In this document: one piece after another, positions 43,656-53,139 of the stretch
Layout of the letters: each line of letters starts with the position of its first letter
Numbering within the stretch: the first letter of the stretch is position 1
Origin: Nitrospirales bacterium
Lineage (GTDB): Bacteria > Nitrospirota > Nitrospiria > Nitrospirales > UBA8639
Direction of reading: 5' to 3'
Length of the DNA: 64,000 nucleotides
NCBI GenBank assembly: GCA_021604105.1
Contig: BQIW01000007.1
Location: 1-64,000, forward strand
Notes under the pieces: model-generated
What the model was told of the DNA's origin: nothing
The model's input: the letters and a program-made list of their open reading frames with translations, nothing else
The model's database searches: none
Translations under genes and position numbers: made by a program

Positions 43656-46538
43656 TAATCGATGACCTCCAAAGGGTTGCCTGCTCACTAATGATCCGGT
43701 AATCGGTCGGTTGATATACAAATTTCCCACATCAAATGTGTCACGAGCCCGTTGGATATTGGCAGGACTACGTGAGTATATCCCTCCAGTCAGGGCATAG
43801 GGGGAATCATTGGCTAATTTCAGTGCATCCGAAATTGTGGAGACCTTCAAAACAACCATGACCGGACCAAATATTTCTTCCTGAGCGACCGGGTGGGAGG
43901 GTGGCAGATTTGTCAGTATCACCGGCCCTTGAAAATACCCAGGTTCTTCAATCTGACGATCAAGAATGCAGGTGCCATCTGTTTTCCCAAGTTGCACAAA
44001 GTATCGAACTCGTTCCAGTGCCCGTCGATCAATAAGTGGTCCCATACGGTTGCCAGGGTGTTCGGGGGCACCAATCGGAATGTTTAAAGCCGCTTGTTTG
44101 AGCCGTTCAAGAAATAGGGTATACACGTCGTTTAGGACGAGAATTCTGGAGCAGGCGGAGCATTTTTGTCCTTGGTAGCCTGTTGCACTGGCTAATACCC
44201 CGACTACGGCTTCATCCAAATCGGCCGTTTCATCAACAATAATGGCATTTTTCCCACCCATTTCTGCAATGACATGTTTGATATGTCGTTGTCCAGCCGA
44301 AACGTGGCTGGCCTCTTGAATAATATTCAATCCGACGGTTTGTGATCCCGTAAAGGCGATCAGGTGTACCTTGGGGTGTTTGACAAGAGCTTGCCCCAAT
44401 TCTGGTCCACCAGGAAGAAACTGCAAGGCGCCATCAGGTAAACCTGCTTCCTTTAGCAGTGCGTAGAGGTGAAACCCCATCATCGGTGAGCGCTCGGATG
44501 GTTTAAAAAGAACCACATTTCCAGCGACTAAGGCCGCCGAAACAAGACCGGTAGGGATGGCTAGAGAAAAATTCCACGGCGAAATTACTACGGCCAACCC
44601 TCGTGGTTGGAAGGTCCGTTGATTGTGTTCCCCCGGCTCTGTTCCCAGCCGCTCCGGAGTCCCTAGACGAATCATTTCCCGTCCATAAAACTCCAGGAAA
44701 TCGATGGCTTCAGCGACGTCCGCATCGGCTTCCCGCCAGGGCTTCCCGGTTTCCAATATTTCCCAAGCGGCTAATTCAGATTTGCGTTGTCGCATCAGCC
44801 CGGCTGCATGAAATAAAATTCGTGCACGGGCGGGCGCAGGGACTTTTCCCCAATTGCTCATATGGGTGTAAGCGTGCTGGATAATGGGATCAATCTGTTT
44901 GGGAGACAGAGTTGGAAGTTTGGCAATGATTTGGTCAGGAAAGCTGGGATTTCTCGAGATCAGGGTTGGTCCAAGCCAGGGCATGGTGATCGGAAGTGGA
45001 TAAGAGTGGGTTTGTCCCAGCAGAGGGGCGATGTGTGCGAGGCCAAGAGAGAAATTTTGTTGAATGGTCTGTTGAGAAAAATCCGAATGCGGTTCGTTGA
45101 CGAACCTGTCAGGATTGTTTTCATCGACTAACGTGGCTTCCGACTGACTTTCCAGGAACATCGTGTCCCCTTCATTCCTGTTCCCATTCGAAGGTGACAA
45201 TAGTAGATGATCAAGTGATTCGGCGGTTTCATATTGGCGTCGAATGAAACTTTCATTCGAGGTATTTTCCAATAATCGACGCACCAGATAGGCCATACCC
45301 GGAAGGAGTTCCCCAATTGGGGCATAGACCCTGAGCCGAAAGCCTTGTTCCACCATGGCATCACGTAGAGGCTCGGCCATGCCATACAACATCTGATATT
45401 CAAATGTCCCTGGGGGGAGGTTGAGCGAGTCACCTATTGCTTGGACCACGGCTAAGGTTCGAATATTGTGTGAGCCAAAAGCCGGGCGAATGAAGGCTCG
45501 ATGTTCCAGAATCCGGCGAGCGAGGTGTTCGTAGTTAGCATCGGTGTCCGATTTTTTTAGATAGACCGGGATGGGCCAACCTTGTTGTTGATAGCGAATA
45601 ACTTCAGAGTCCCAGTAAGCGCCCTTAACGAGGCGAATGCCGAAGGGAGTGTTTCGTTGTTTTCCCCATTCTAAAAGGGCATCCAGTGTGTGGTTAGTGT
45701 GTTTGAGGTAGGCTTGTATGGCAATGCTTGCATGCGGAAAGTGTTGGTAGTCAGGTTCAGAAAATACACGCATAAATACCATAAGAATGAGTGGCTCCAA
45801 TTCGGCCTGTTCCATATCAAAGGTGAGAGAGGCAGGCAGGGCCTGCGCACAGTCAAGGATCGATCGTAGACGAGGGGCAACTCCTGAGTAACTGCCCTGA
45901 GGATCAATCGGGTCTAATTGCGAATATAAGGCGGAAAGTTTGATGGACAGATTGACCCTGGGAAGAGTCCCGAGATGATCGGTTTCTAATAGAGGTTGAT
46001 AATTCCATTGTGGGATGACTGCATGTAATTGTGCCAACGTCTGAAGACATCGCGTGTGATAGCGGTCGGCTTCCTCTTCACTGACTGTGGATTCTCCCAG
46101 CAAATCAAGTGAACAGGCACTTCCGGTATGCCAAAGTTGTGTGAGTGTGGGGACAGCGTGGCTGACGGTTTCCCCTGCCATAAACGTATAGGCCATTTTC
46201 AGAAACTGGCGTCGCAATATCTGTATGCCCACTTTAGCCGTACGGGAATTATTTGAAAAACGTTTAAGGAGCCAGTGCAGGGGACCAGGGAGAGATGGTA
46301 GGTCTTGAAAGTATTCCTTAAGGATACGCACGAATTGTGCGTCTGTCTGAAGGGAGGGTAGGACGTCAATAAAGCGAAACAGTTGTACCTTGAACTGTTC
46401 GTCACGGGTTCCCCAATCTAAGAGAAGTGACGTCCACCAGCGGTGATCCCAGAAGCCTGGCGTATGGTGATGTGCATATTTCGCTAATCTCTGTCCAATA
46501 CGCCGGATATCAGATTCTAGTGAATCATGGGCGATCAT
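43548..46538 (-). CDS. putA: Bifunctional proline dehydrogenase / P5C dehydrogenase
   Basis: A 996-aa enzyme oxidising proline to glutamate. The N-terminal PRODH barrel has NLSIKLSALYSQLDP and IRLVKGAYWDSEVI (FAD binding); the C-terminal ALDH domain has VISPWNFSLAIPTGLVSAAL, IAEMGGKNAIIVDETADLDE with catalytic Glu, and the Cys in GQKCSACSRIL. The C-terminal GGSGYLEQFMVEKVITENTL is canonical. The N-terminal ribbon-helix-helix DNA-binding domain of E. coli PutA is absent, so it is not self-regulated. AGGAGGT lies 8 nt before ATG. It could also supply electrons from proline to the quinone pool. Confidence 0.95.
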   Translation of the reverse strand: MIAHDSLESDIRRIGQRLAKYAHHHTPGFWDHRWWTSLLLDWGTRDEQFKVQLFRFIDVLPSLQTDAQFVRILKEYFQDLPSLPGPLHWLLKRFSNNSRTAKVGIQILRRQFLKMAYTFMAGETVSHAVPTLTQLWHTGSACSLDLLGESTVSEEEADRYHTRCLQTLAQLHAVIPQWNYQPLLETDHLGTLPRVNLSIKLSALYSQLDPIDPQGSYSGVAPRLRSILDCAQALPASLTFDMEQAELEPLILMVFMRVFSEPDYQHFPHASIAIQAYLKHTNHTLDALLEWGKQRNTPFGIRLVKGAYWDSEVIRYQQQGWPIPVYLKKSDTDANYEHLARRILEHRAFIRPAFGSHNIRTLAVVQAIGDSLNLPPGTFEYQMLYGMAEPLRDAMVEQGFRLRVYAPIGELLPGMAYLVRRLLENTSNESFIRRQYETAESLDHLLLSPSNGNRNEGDTMFLESQSEATLVDENNPDRFVNEPHSDFSQQTIQQNFSLGLAHIAPLLGQTHSYPLPITMPWLGPTLISRNPSFPDQIIAKLPTLSPKQIDPIIQHAYTHMSNWGKVPAPARARILFHAAGLMRQRKSELAAWEILETGKPWREADADVAEAIDFLEFYGREMIRLGTPERLGTEPGEHNQRTFQPRGLAVVISPWNFSLAIPTGLVSAALVAGNVVLFKPSERSPMMGFHLYALLKEAGLPDGALQFLPGGPELGQALVKHPKVHLIAFTGSQTVGLNIIQEASHVSAGQRHIKHVIAEMGGKNAIIVDETADLDEAVVGVLASATGYQGQKCSACSRILVLNDVYTLFLERLKQAALNIPIGAPEHPGNRMGPLIDRRALERVRYFVQLGKTDGTCILDRQIEEPGYFQGPVILTNLPPSHPVAQEEIFGPVMVVLKVSTISDALKLANDSPYALTGGIYSRSPANIQRARDTFDVGNLYINRPITGSLVSRQPFGGHRLSGIGRKAGGSGYLEQFMVEKVITENTLRRGFAPTQ

Positions 46539-46620
46539 CTTACTTACCTCCTAAAGATATTTTACACCTTTTCGGAGAATGCGGAAGAGCGATAAAGGAG
46601 AACCAAACGGGGGAAAAAGA

Positions 46621-47784
46621 TTAGGGCTGGCAAGTCGTCAAACGCTTCCCTGAAATACTGCCATAAGGGCCGAGGGAATTTTTGAAAGTGCCTTCAAGAC
46701 GGGAGTCATTGTTGCTGATGAGCAAACTATCTTCCTGAACTCCTTGAGGAAAAGTCCATTTGAGATAGACCGTATCCCCGTGAATCTCAATAACGCTTGG
46801 GGCAATTTGAGACGGTGAGGATTGGTCGGGGGGTAAAAAGGTGACGGTCATTTTACGATCCCCATGGTTTTGGTGATTATGCACCACCCATCGCCAGGTT
46901 CCGCATAGTCGAGTGCTGTCAGAATTGGTTTGTTCCTGTTGTTGCCATTGTTGAATTTTTTTCCAGGCTTCCCATGTATTCCCGTATGCCGTGGCCTCCA
47001 ACTCGCCAGTTTTCGTGAGAAGGATCATTCTGAACATCGGTAAGAGACGGGTTTCAATATACAGCTGAGTAAAGGCATCATGAATGGGGGGTAAGGACTG
47101 GTGCAGATCGTTCAGGTGATGGGATATTTGCCAATACTCAAGTAATCTATCCTCGATTCCCTTTTGGCCGTGTTGTGTAAAGAGGCTTGTCCAGGATTGA
47201 GGGCTTTCATCCCAATCCTGATACGTTTGGTCGTAATAGGAGGCAAATTTGGCAAATTCTCCAACCGGGGGAACTGGATGTGAAGTTGCCTTTTGAGACC
47301 AAGTCGAAATTTGTCTGTAGCCATCAATTATGAGTTTCAATTCTTGAAGGGAGGGGTGGGTCATGATCCATTGCAGTTGTGCCTCGCCGGGGATGATGTC
47401 GGAAAGTGGTGGAATGCCTGTTGTTGGCTTTACAAGGATCTCCCGAAGTATTTGCGCATGGTTTGCGGCAGCCAGAGATTTCAAGTAGCTGCTGATGGAT
47501 TCCCTCATCTCTGTTGGCAGGTTCAATTGCGTAGGTGCCGATTGCGAATTCATGTGAATACGAGAACCCCTGGTCTCTCTTGTGGTTGTGGATGTGAAGA
47601 AAGCTAAGGCTTCGTCGTCAGAGGCAAGCTGAAGAATTTGTGTATGGTGTTCTTCAAGGAAGGACCATGGGAGTCCGGTTGCTTTCTTATTGGCAAAGGC
47701 AAGGGAAAAAGAACAGAAAACAAAAACGTGGCTGGCAATAATCCACAGTATCACCCATGCATTTTGATTGCCACGCCTAGCCAT
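46621..47784 (-). CDS. Exported protein of unknown function
   Basis: A 387-aa protein with a hydrophobic N-terminal segment (VILWIIASHVFVFCSFSLAF) acting as a signal peptide or anchor. The mature protein is mostly helical, with Trp-rich parts (TAYGNTWEAWKKIQQW) and a beta-rich C-terminus (LCGTWRWVVHNHQ, YLKWTFPQGVQEDSLLI, LEGTFKNSLGPYGSISGKRL) that resembles a lipocalin-like module. It sits between DLH-like and putA genes on the same strand. No family is assigned. Confidence 0.7.
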   Translation of the reverse strand: MARRGNQNAWVILWIIASHVFVFCSFSLAFANKKATGLPWSFLEEHHTQILQLASDDEALAFFTSTTTRETRGSRIHMNSQSAPTQLNLPTEMRESISSYLKSLAAANHAQILREILVKPTTGIPPLSDIIPGEAQLQWIMTHPSLQELKLIIDGYRQISTWSQKATSHPVPPVGEFAKFASYYDQTYQDWDESPQSWTSLFTQHGQKGIEDRLLEYWQISHHLNDLHQSLPPIHDAFTQLYIETRLLPMFRMILLTKTGELEATAYGNTWEAWKKIQQWQQQEQTNSDSTRLCGTWRWVVHNHQNHGDRKMTVTFLPPDQSSPSQIAPSVIEIHGDTVYLKWTFPQGVQEDSLLISNNDSRLEGTFKNSLGPYGSISGKRLTTCQP

Positions 47785-47872
47785 GGGATCTCTCAAGGCG
47801 AGTCATAGTGTTGTGGAGGGATGAATTGGTGAATCGGGTCGTTCATGGATTTTGAAAATCAATGTGGTGATT

Positions 47873-48691
47873 CTAGGTTTTGTTGAGGATCGCATTGATG
47901 AAATCTATTGAGGTCTGCAGGACTTCTTCCATATCTGATGCCCGGAAGCCAGGAGTGCTACTTTGCCAGAATTCATCAGAGGCTTCAGGATAAGATCTAA
48001 CTTCTATCTTTTTCCCGGCTTCTTTAGCCATTTGGCAAAACTGGTCATGTTCTTCTGCCGAATTGAGAACGCTTTGTCCGGGAGTTTGGAGCAAAAGGGG
48101 GCAATACAAGCGTTGGGCCAATTGAAGATCGGTTGGCAGAGTGCCACAGATTGCCACTGCGGCCTGAAGGCGACGTCGATGCGCGGCAGTTTGAATTGCC
48201 AGGGTTCCCCCCATGCCAAATCCGATCACTGCATGTGCGTTGCGGGTGGTTCTTTCTAATAAGGAATCTTCGGTTAGGTTGGCGTTGAGGAATTCAAAGC
48301 TGGCGTTAATATCCTGCAAGGCTTGTTGTTCATTGACTCGCTCCATTAAGGCATTGGCCACTTCAGCATTAGCTGTCACCATTCCACCCTGTCTCACATA
48401 CAAATTGGGAACTAAGACGACGTACCCCTGACAGGAGAGACCTTTCGCTAATTCCTGAATGTGTGACGTGAGGCCATAGCGATCATGCAGGAGGACCATA
48501 GCCGGCAATATTTTCTTGGCCTCTTGCGGGGCAAATTGCATACCCTCAACCTGTGGGCCTTTAGGTTTTCGTGTATCGGCATAGGGGTCTACCATGTGAT
48601 CTTTGTGAGTTTCAAAAATTCCTGTACTGTTGAATCGCACAAGGGTATATCCAATTTGATCAATGTCATAGGGAGTGGTGTGTTGGGTCAT
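47873..48691 (-). CDS. Dienelactone-hydrolase-like protein lacking the catalytic triad
   Basis: A 272-aa alpha/beta-hydrolase-fold protein of the DLH family. LPAMVLLHDRYGLTSHIQEL and GYVVLVPNLYVRQGG are the normal DLH starts. The nucleophile elbow reads VIGFGMGGTLA where active enzymes have GxCxGG, so the Cys is a Gly. The usual Asp and His regions are also changed (LLQTPGQSVLNS; YPEASDEFWQ instead of YPGAGHxFF). The fold is kept, the enzyme seems inactive. A binding or regulatory role is possible. The start has AAAGG about 9 nt before ATG. Confidence 0.82.
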   Translation of the reverse strand: MTQHTTPYDIDQIGYTLVRFNSTGIFETHKDHMVDPYADTRKPKGPQVEGMQFAPQEAKKILPAMVLLHDRYGLTSHIQELAKGLSCQGYVVLVPNLYVRQGGMVTANAEVANALMERVNEQQALQDINASFEFLNANLTEDSLLERTTRNAHAVIGFGMGGTLAIQTAAHRRRLQAAVAICGTLPTDLQLAQRLYCPLLLQTPGQSVLNSAEEHDQFCQMAKEAGKKIEVRSYPEASDEFWQSSTPGFRASDMEEVLQTSIDFINAILNKT

Positions 48692-49235
48692 CAGAATAGC
48701 CTTTGGATAAGAATGAATAGAGCAGCACAAAATGGAAATTTCTTTGGAAATTCAATGGGAAAAGTCAAAACACTATATCGGTGGCTTTCTTGGCCTGTCA
48801 ATCAAGCAACAGTTGTTCAAGGTGGGAAGTATTAAGCCAATATTTTCAGTGGTATCGTCTTTAGTAGGGAACGATTCGATGTGAAAGGGTTTCTGGTGAG
48901 AAGGGGCCATCATGTCAAACTGTTTCCTTACAGGGGAAGCCAACTCAGCATAATGGGCATCCCCTTTTACGATGTGAAAAAGACCACCAAATTCATTCAC
49001 GAAATAACCAAGGCTAGTGCACCTCAGTTCAATTTTGTAACCCGGCCTCTGTTGGTACTTCTCTCAGCCACCAGGTTGAGTGAACCTCACGTGCATTTTT
49101 TTATAATAAATTTACTGGCTAAATCCTAGAAATGTTCATTAGGGAATATTGCCAATTTTATGGGAGTTAGTGTAGAATGCCGCCTGCAGGGGAATGTCAA
49201 AAGGCTCTGATTTCGGGATAAGGAAAGGAGTTGGT
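48692..49235. other. Divergent intergenic region
   Basis: A 540-bp gap between the divergent DLH-like and Lys-rich-protein genes; contains both promoters. No gene is supported. Confidence 0.4.
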
Positions 49236-49718
49236 ATGGAACGGCGAGTCACTTCCCATACGGAAGAAGAGGAAATGAATCAACGCCGTCGCCTTCTCAC
49301 GCTTGCACGGAAAGGGGATCAAAAGGCAGTTGAATCGTTATTTGAATTGTATCAGGTTCGTGTTTTTTCAGGGGACGCCCTGAAAAAAAAGAAACTCCCT
49401 TCCTTCCCATTGCCCACGCCATCAGGATCTTCGGGAAAAGGTTCGGGGAAGGGTGTGAAGAAACTGGGCAAAATTTCTAGATCCTCTCCTGCAGACATAA
49501 TGCCCGTGCCCGTATCCGTCAATCCAGCGCAAGGATCAAAAAAGAAGTCAGAATTGTCCACAAAGAAAATGGGAAAGGTCAAGGGGGCAAAATCATCTGA
49601 GAGGAAGTCCCTACAAACTGCTCACAAAGTTGGAAAAAGTAAACAATCGGCTTCTGTCGCCAAAACCAAAAAAACATCTACCCTGTCTGCGAGACCGGCC
49701 CGGGTGAAGAAAAAATAA
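49236..49718 (+). CDS. Lys/Ser-rich basic protein with a sigma-like N-terminus
   Basis: A 160-aa strongly basic protein. The first 40 residues (RRRLLTLARKGDQKAVESLF, then ELYQVRVF) resemble the first helix of ECF sigma region 2 (LARxGDxxAxxxLFxxYxxRV). The rest is low complexity, rich in Lys, Ser and Pro (KKLGKISRS, KKKSELSTKKMGKVKGAKSS) like histone-H1-type or AlgP-like tails that bind DNA. AAGGAG lies 5 nt before ATG. It is convergent with clpS (40 bp). It may be a nucleoid-associated protein; no experimental family is recognised. Confidence 0.72.
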   Translation: MERRVTSHTEEEEMNQRRRLLTLARKGDQKAVESLFELYQVRVFSGDALKKKKLPSFPLPTPSGSSGKGSGKGVKKLGKISRSSPADIMPVPVSVNPAQGSKKKSELSTKKMGKVKGAKSSERKSLQTAHKVGKSKQSASVAKTKKTSTLSARPARVKKK

Positions 49719-49758
49719 ATTCGGGAGACAGGACGACTTCGTTGTGTGGTGCCAGAAT

Positions 49759-50064
49759 TCAGTATCGGACTTCAACTCGCAAGCCACCTGCTGCCAGCTG
49801 CTTTCCAATTACATCAGCATTTTTTATGTCACCTTGAAAGACGATTGCACTTCCGTGGTGATCAATCTGCCAGGCTAATTCAAAGGCTTTTTTCGGGGTC
49901 ATCCCGGGAATCACCTGACAAAAAAGACTGACGACTTGTTGGTAGGTATGACAATCACAATTGTAGACAACGACTTCGGCTTCGAAATCTTTTCCGGTTC
50001 CTATGTCGGTAATCTCTAGGGTTTCGGGATCTTTTACGATCCCACACACCATATGGTAAGACAT
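49759..50064 (-). CDS. clpS: ATP-dependent Clp protease adaptor ClpS
   Basis: A 101-aa adaptor that brings N-end-rule substrates to ClpAP/ClpCP. The binding pocket region reads VVVYNCDCHTYQQVVSLFCQ (the usual N-D/H-T pattern with an extra Cys), followed by ELAWQIDHHGSAIVF, in which the DHHG block marks ClpS, and VIGKQLAAGGLRVEV. The MSYHM start was preferred over the TTG five codons upstream. No clpA or clpC gene lies beside it. Confidence 0.88.
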   Translation of the reverse strand: MSYHMVCGIVKDPETLEITDIGTGKDFEAEVVVYNCDCHTYQQVVSLFCQVIPGMTPKKAFELAWQIDHHGSAIVFQGDIKNADVIGKQLAAGGLRVEVRY

Positions 50065-50314
50065 TCCGCATTGTAGCAATGGAGTAGAGGTCCCTCAAGT
50101 GAATGTTAAGCGACCCGGCATTTTACTGAAAGTCTGATTCAGAAAAGTCAAATAATCGGTGGTCAACGATAATCGACGTATGATTTCCCTTCCTTATCAA
50201 GCATGACAGGGTAGTGGCCGAAGAAAATTAATGGAGTTGTGTATCAATCTCTCGAAGTCAGCGAGAAATTAATGTACCAAATATGAACCCTCTAAGAAAC
50301 CTAAAGGAGTGTCC

Positions 50315-51337
50315 GTGGGTAAAACGATATTGGTAACCGGTGCTGCGGGATTTATTGGAAGCCATGCGGTGGAAGCATTGGTTAGGCGTGGAGATCAAGT
50401 GATCGGTCTTGATAATCTCAATGATTACTATGCTCCTGTCCGTAAAGAGAAAAACCTTCGAGAGGTGACCGAACATGCCAAAACCGGAAAATGGCCTGGC
50501 ACGTTTCAGTTTCTCAAAGGAGATATTCGTGATCGAGAGTTGGTTGCACATCTTTTTTCTGATCATCGTTTTGACGCTGTCGTCCATTTAGCCGCGATGG
50601 CGGGAGTTCGGGTGTCCATTGATGACCCTGCACTGTATTACGATGTCAATGTGATGGGAACGATGGCCTTATTGGATGCGTGCGTGGGGCGGATTGGTTC
50701 ACAGGGCAAAAATTCACCCTCTCCAACGTTTGTGTTTGCATCAACATCTTCGGTGTATGGCAATACTAAGACAATTCCCTTTGTTCCGGAGGATTCGTGT
50801 GATAAGCCGCTTGCCCCATATGCGGCGAGTAAACGAGCAAGTGAATTGCTAGGGTATACCTATCACCACTTGTATGGGTTGGATTACACCGTCTTTCGAT
50901 TTTTTACCGTGTATGGCCCGCGTGGCCGTCCCGATATGATGGCCTATAAAGTGTTAGATAACATATTCACCGGCTGTGAAGTCCCTCTCTATAACAATGG
51001 AAACATGCATCGAGATTGGACGTATGTTGAAGATATTGTCAGTGGCCTGGTCGCGGCGGTTGACCGTCCGATGGGGTATGAAGTTTTGAATCTTGGACGA
51101 GGCGAACCGGTTCTTCTTGTTGACTTTGTCAAAGGCATTGAACAATTAACAGGGCGCCAGGCGCAACTCGTTCCCGCACCTATGTTAGATGCCGATATCG
51201 CTTACACTTTTGCCGATATCTCTAAGACCCGCAGGCTATTGGGATATGACCCACAAACATCTGTTCCGGAGGGGGTCGGTAAATTTTGGACCTGGTATCA
51301 ATCCGAGATTTTGCAAGCTCCAACCTCAAAGCTCTGA
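50315..51337 (+). CDS. NAD-dependent nucleotide-sugar epimerase (UDP-glucuronate 4-epimerase type)
   Basis: A 340-aa extended SDR. GKTILVTGAAGFIGSHAVEA is the NAD site; DNLNDYYAPVRKEKNL is the signature of the UDP-glucuronate 4-epimerase branch, followed by LAAMAGVRVSIDDP, FASTSSVYGN and the catalytic PYAASKRASELLGY (Y-x3-K). It should supply UDP-galacturonate or a related sugar for surface polysaccharide. GTG 50315 is preferred because AAAGGAG lies 5-9 nt upstream; GTG 50309 overlaps that site. Confidence 0.9.
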   Translation: MGKTILVTGAAGFIGSHAVEALVRRGDQVIGLDNLNDYYAPVRKEKNLREVTEHAKTGKWPGTFQFLKGDIRDRELVAHLFSDHRFDAVVHLAAMAGVRVSIDDPALYYDVNVMGTMALLDACVGRIGSQGKNSPSPTFVFASTSSVYGNTKTIPFVPEDSCDKPLAPYAASKRASELLGYTYHHLYGLDYTVFRFFTVYGPRGRPDMMAYKVLDNIFTGCEVPLYNNGNMHRDWTYVEDIVSGLVAAVDRPMGYEVLNLGRGEPVLLVDFVKGIEQLTGRQAQLVPAPMLDADIAYTFADISKTRRLLGYDPQTSVPEGVGKFWTWYQSEILQAPTSKL

Positions 51338-51720
51338 CCCTGAATCTCTCATTCCAGCGTTAAATCCTATCATTACGTTCAGAACCTGCACCCATTCCCC
51401 GGTTCAACCGGATCGGGGAATGTATCCCATTGTCCCTCCCTGAGAAGGAGCGAAGGAAGAGATTTTGCCATTTATACAAGGATTCAGGCGGGACAATAAA
51501 GTGGTGCTGCCACGGTGAACAATAGGGCCGTATCCCGCATGTTATGGGGCATCCTTAATTTTTTTGCAAAGTAACCGATAAGGAGCACGTGTGTATTGCG
51601 GAAGAATGAACAAAATTTTAGTTGTCTGTTATTCAGAAACCATTTCGTATTGGAGATCAAGGAGTAATCTTCCCTCTTACCTCATGATACAAACAGTCAC
51701 CATTGCACCAGGAGGATCTC
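51338..51720. other. Intergenic region with a long hairpin
   Basis: A 380-bp gap upstream of pal. It holds a perfect 9-bp inverted repeat with a 12-nt loop (51393-51422: CATTCCCCG / CGGGGAATG) but without a T tract, so its role is unclear. No gene is seen. Confidence 0.5.
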
Positions 51721-52794
51721 ATGTGGGTTTGTCCAAATCGTAGCAACTTAATAGTCGTTGTCATGCTGGGGGTCCTTATGGCTTCGGGATGTAGTAGCCA
51801 TTCGGTCCGAACCGGAGCCAACTCAGAAGGGGATGGAATGGCTTCAAGTGAAGATGGAAATGCTGTCGATCCCAATAGAATTATAAGTCAGGCCAATAGA
51901 TCGGATGAGGAAAGTGGAATAAATGGTGGATTGGTCAATGGAGTCAAGCCTTCTCAGTATGCAAATGGTTCCAAAACACAAGACAGAGTGAACGGAGCAG
52001 ATTCTAATTCGAATCCAGAAACAATGCGGGGAACGGAATCAATGTTGGGCCAAGTTGGTTCAACCTATGGGCACCAATACCCTGGTGTGGATGGATCTGG
52101 CCCAAATCATGGATCTGTGTCTGGGTTTGAAAATGGGATGGCCTCCAGTCAAAATCCTGATCCGGAAGCTTGGGCAAATGCCTATTTAGGAAAGGGCAAA
52201 AATAGCTCGGATTATAATGGAGATCCGTCAAAGTCCCCGGTTTCCAATGACTCTGCTCAAGGAGGAGTGAATCCTGACGCCTGGGCTGAATCCTATAAGA
52301 AGGAACATGGCGGTCCATCACCGGAATATGTCGATCCTGACTCGAGCATTGCCGATGGCCATAGCCAGCGAGGAAGGGCCTCGGTGGGAATTGGGAGAAC
52401 CGATACCAATGGCTCGATATTTGAGTCGAATTTTAGTGGTTCCATGGGGATCCAACACGGTCAGGTGCAGGATATTTACTTTGCCTTTGACAGTTGGAAT
52501 ATTTCTAGCCGCGCCGCCAAGTACCTTGAAGAAGGGGCGCAATGGTTACAAGCGAATCCTGGAAAGGTCTTGACGATTGAGGGGCACTGCGACCAAAGGG
52601 GAACACAGGATTATAATCTGGTACTCGGCAAAAAGCGGGCGGAGGCGGCTCGGGAGTATTTAGTGAATCTTGGTGTGCAACCGGACCGGATTAAGATTGT
52701 TTCCTACGGCAAAGAACGGCCATTTTGTCAAAACGACAGTGAAGATTGCTTCCAGGAGAATCGCCGGAATCATATGGTAGTTCGAGTCAATTAA
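51721..52794 (+). CDS. pal: Peptidoglycan-associated lipoprotein (Pal, OmpA domain)
   Basis: A 357-aa outer-membrane lipoprotein. Lipobox MASGC after a hydrophobic signal; a long Ser/Asn/Gly-rich linker of about 190 residues with two imperfect repeats (NPDPEAWANAYLGKGKN and NPDAWAESYKKEHGG); and a C-terminal OmpA domain with DIYFAFDSWNISSRAAKYLE, IEGHCDQRGTQDYNLVLGKK and the peptidoglycan-binding RAEAAREYLVNLGVQPDRIK. The C-terminus is typical Pal, the linker unusually long. AGGAGG lies 5 nt before ATG. No tol genes are adjacent. Confidence 0.88.
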   Translation: MWVCPNRSNLIVVVMLGVLMASGCSSHSVRTGANSEGDGMASSEDGNAVDPNRIISQANRSDEESGINGGLVNGVKPSQYANGSKTQDRVNGADSNSNPETMRGTESMLGQVGSTYGHQYPGVDGSGPNHGSVSGFENGMASSQNPDPEAWANAYLGKGKNSSDYNGDPSKSPVSNDSAQGGVNPDAWAESYKKEHGGPSPEYVDPDSSIADGHSQRGRASVGIGRTDTNGSIFESNFSGSMGIQHGQVQDIYFAFDSWNISSRAAKYLEEGAQWLQANPGKVLTIEGHCDQRGTQDYNLVLGKKRAEAAREYLVNLGVQPDRIKIVSYGKERPFCQNDSEDCFQENRRNHMVVRVN

Positions 52795-52830
52795 GGATTC
52801 GGCTTTCATTGAAACATCAAAGTCCCTCGA

Positions 52831-52870
52831 ACAAGAGGGTGCGAAACATTCGCATCCTCTTGTTTTTTTT
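52831..52870 (+). terminator. Terminator of pal
   Basis: A long stem ACAAGAGGGTGCGAA / TTCGCATCCTCTTGT (one G-T pair) with a short loop, followed by eight T residues, 37 bp past the stop. Confidence 0.92.
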
Positions 52871-53015
52871 ATCCGTATATCCGGCATCGAACCAAAAGGA
52901 AAAAGAGGAAATGATTAGGGGATGCATGTGGTTTTTCTGGACCGATTGTTTCTGCCTGAAAATCTTGCACCGGTTTTTTAGGAGTGGTACAGTCTCGTCG
53001 CCAATCTGTGCGTTG

Positions 53016-53104
53016 CCGGAGTGGCGGAATAGGCAGACGCAAGGGACTTAAAATCCCTCGGGCTTACCAGCTCGTACCGGTTCGACCCCGGTCTCCGGCA
53101 CCAA
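53016..53104 (+). tRNA. tRNA-Leu (anticodon UAA)
   Basis: A class II tRNA of 89 nt with acceptor stem GCCGGAG/CTCCGGC, anticodon loop CTTAAAA (UAA), a long variable arm (CTCGGGCTTACCAGCTCG region), T-loop GGTTCGACCCC and encoded CCA at 53102-53104. It decodes UUA and UUG. A decayed integrase gene lies just downstream with its 3' end facing the tRNA, suggesting that it was an integration site. Confidence 0.97.
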
Positions 53105-53139
53105 TTGAATCAACAACTTACAGCGAGTTTTGTCCCTGA

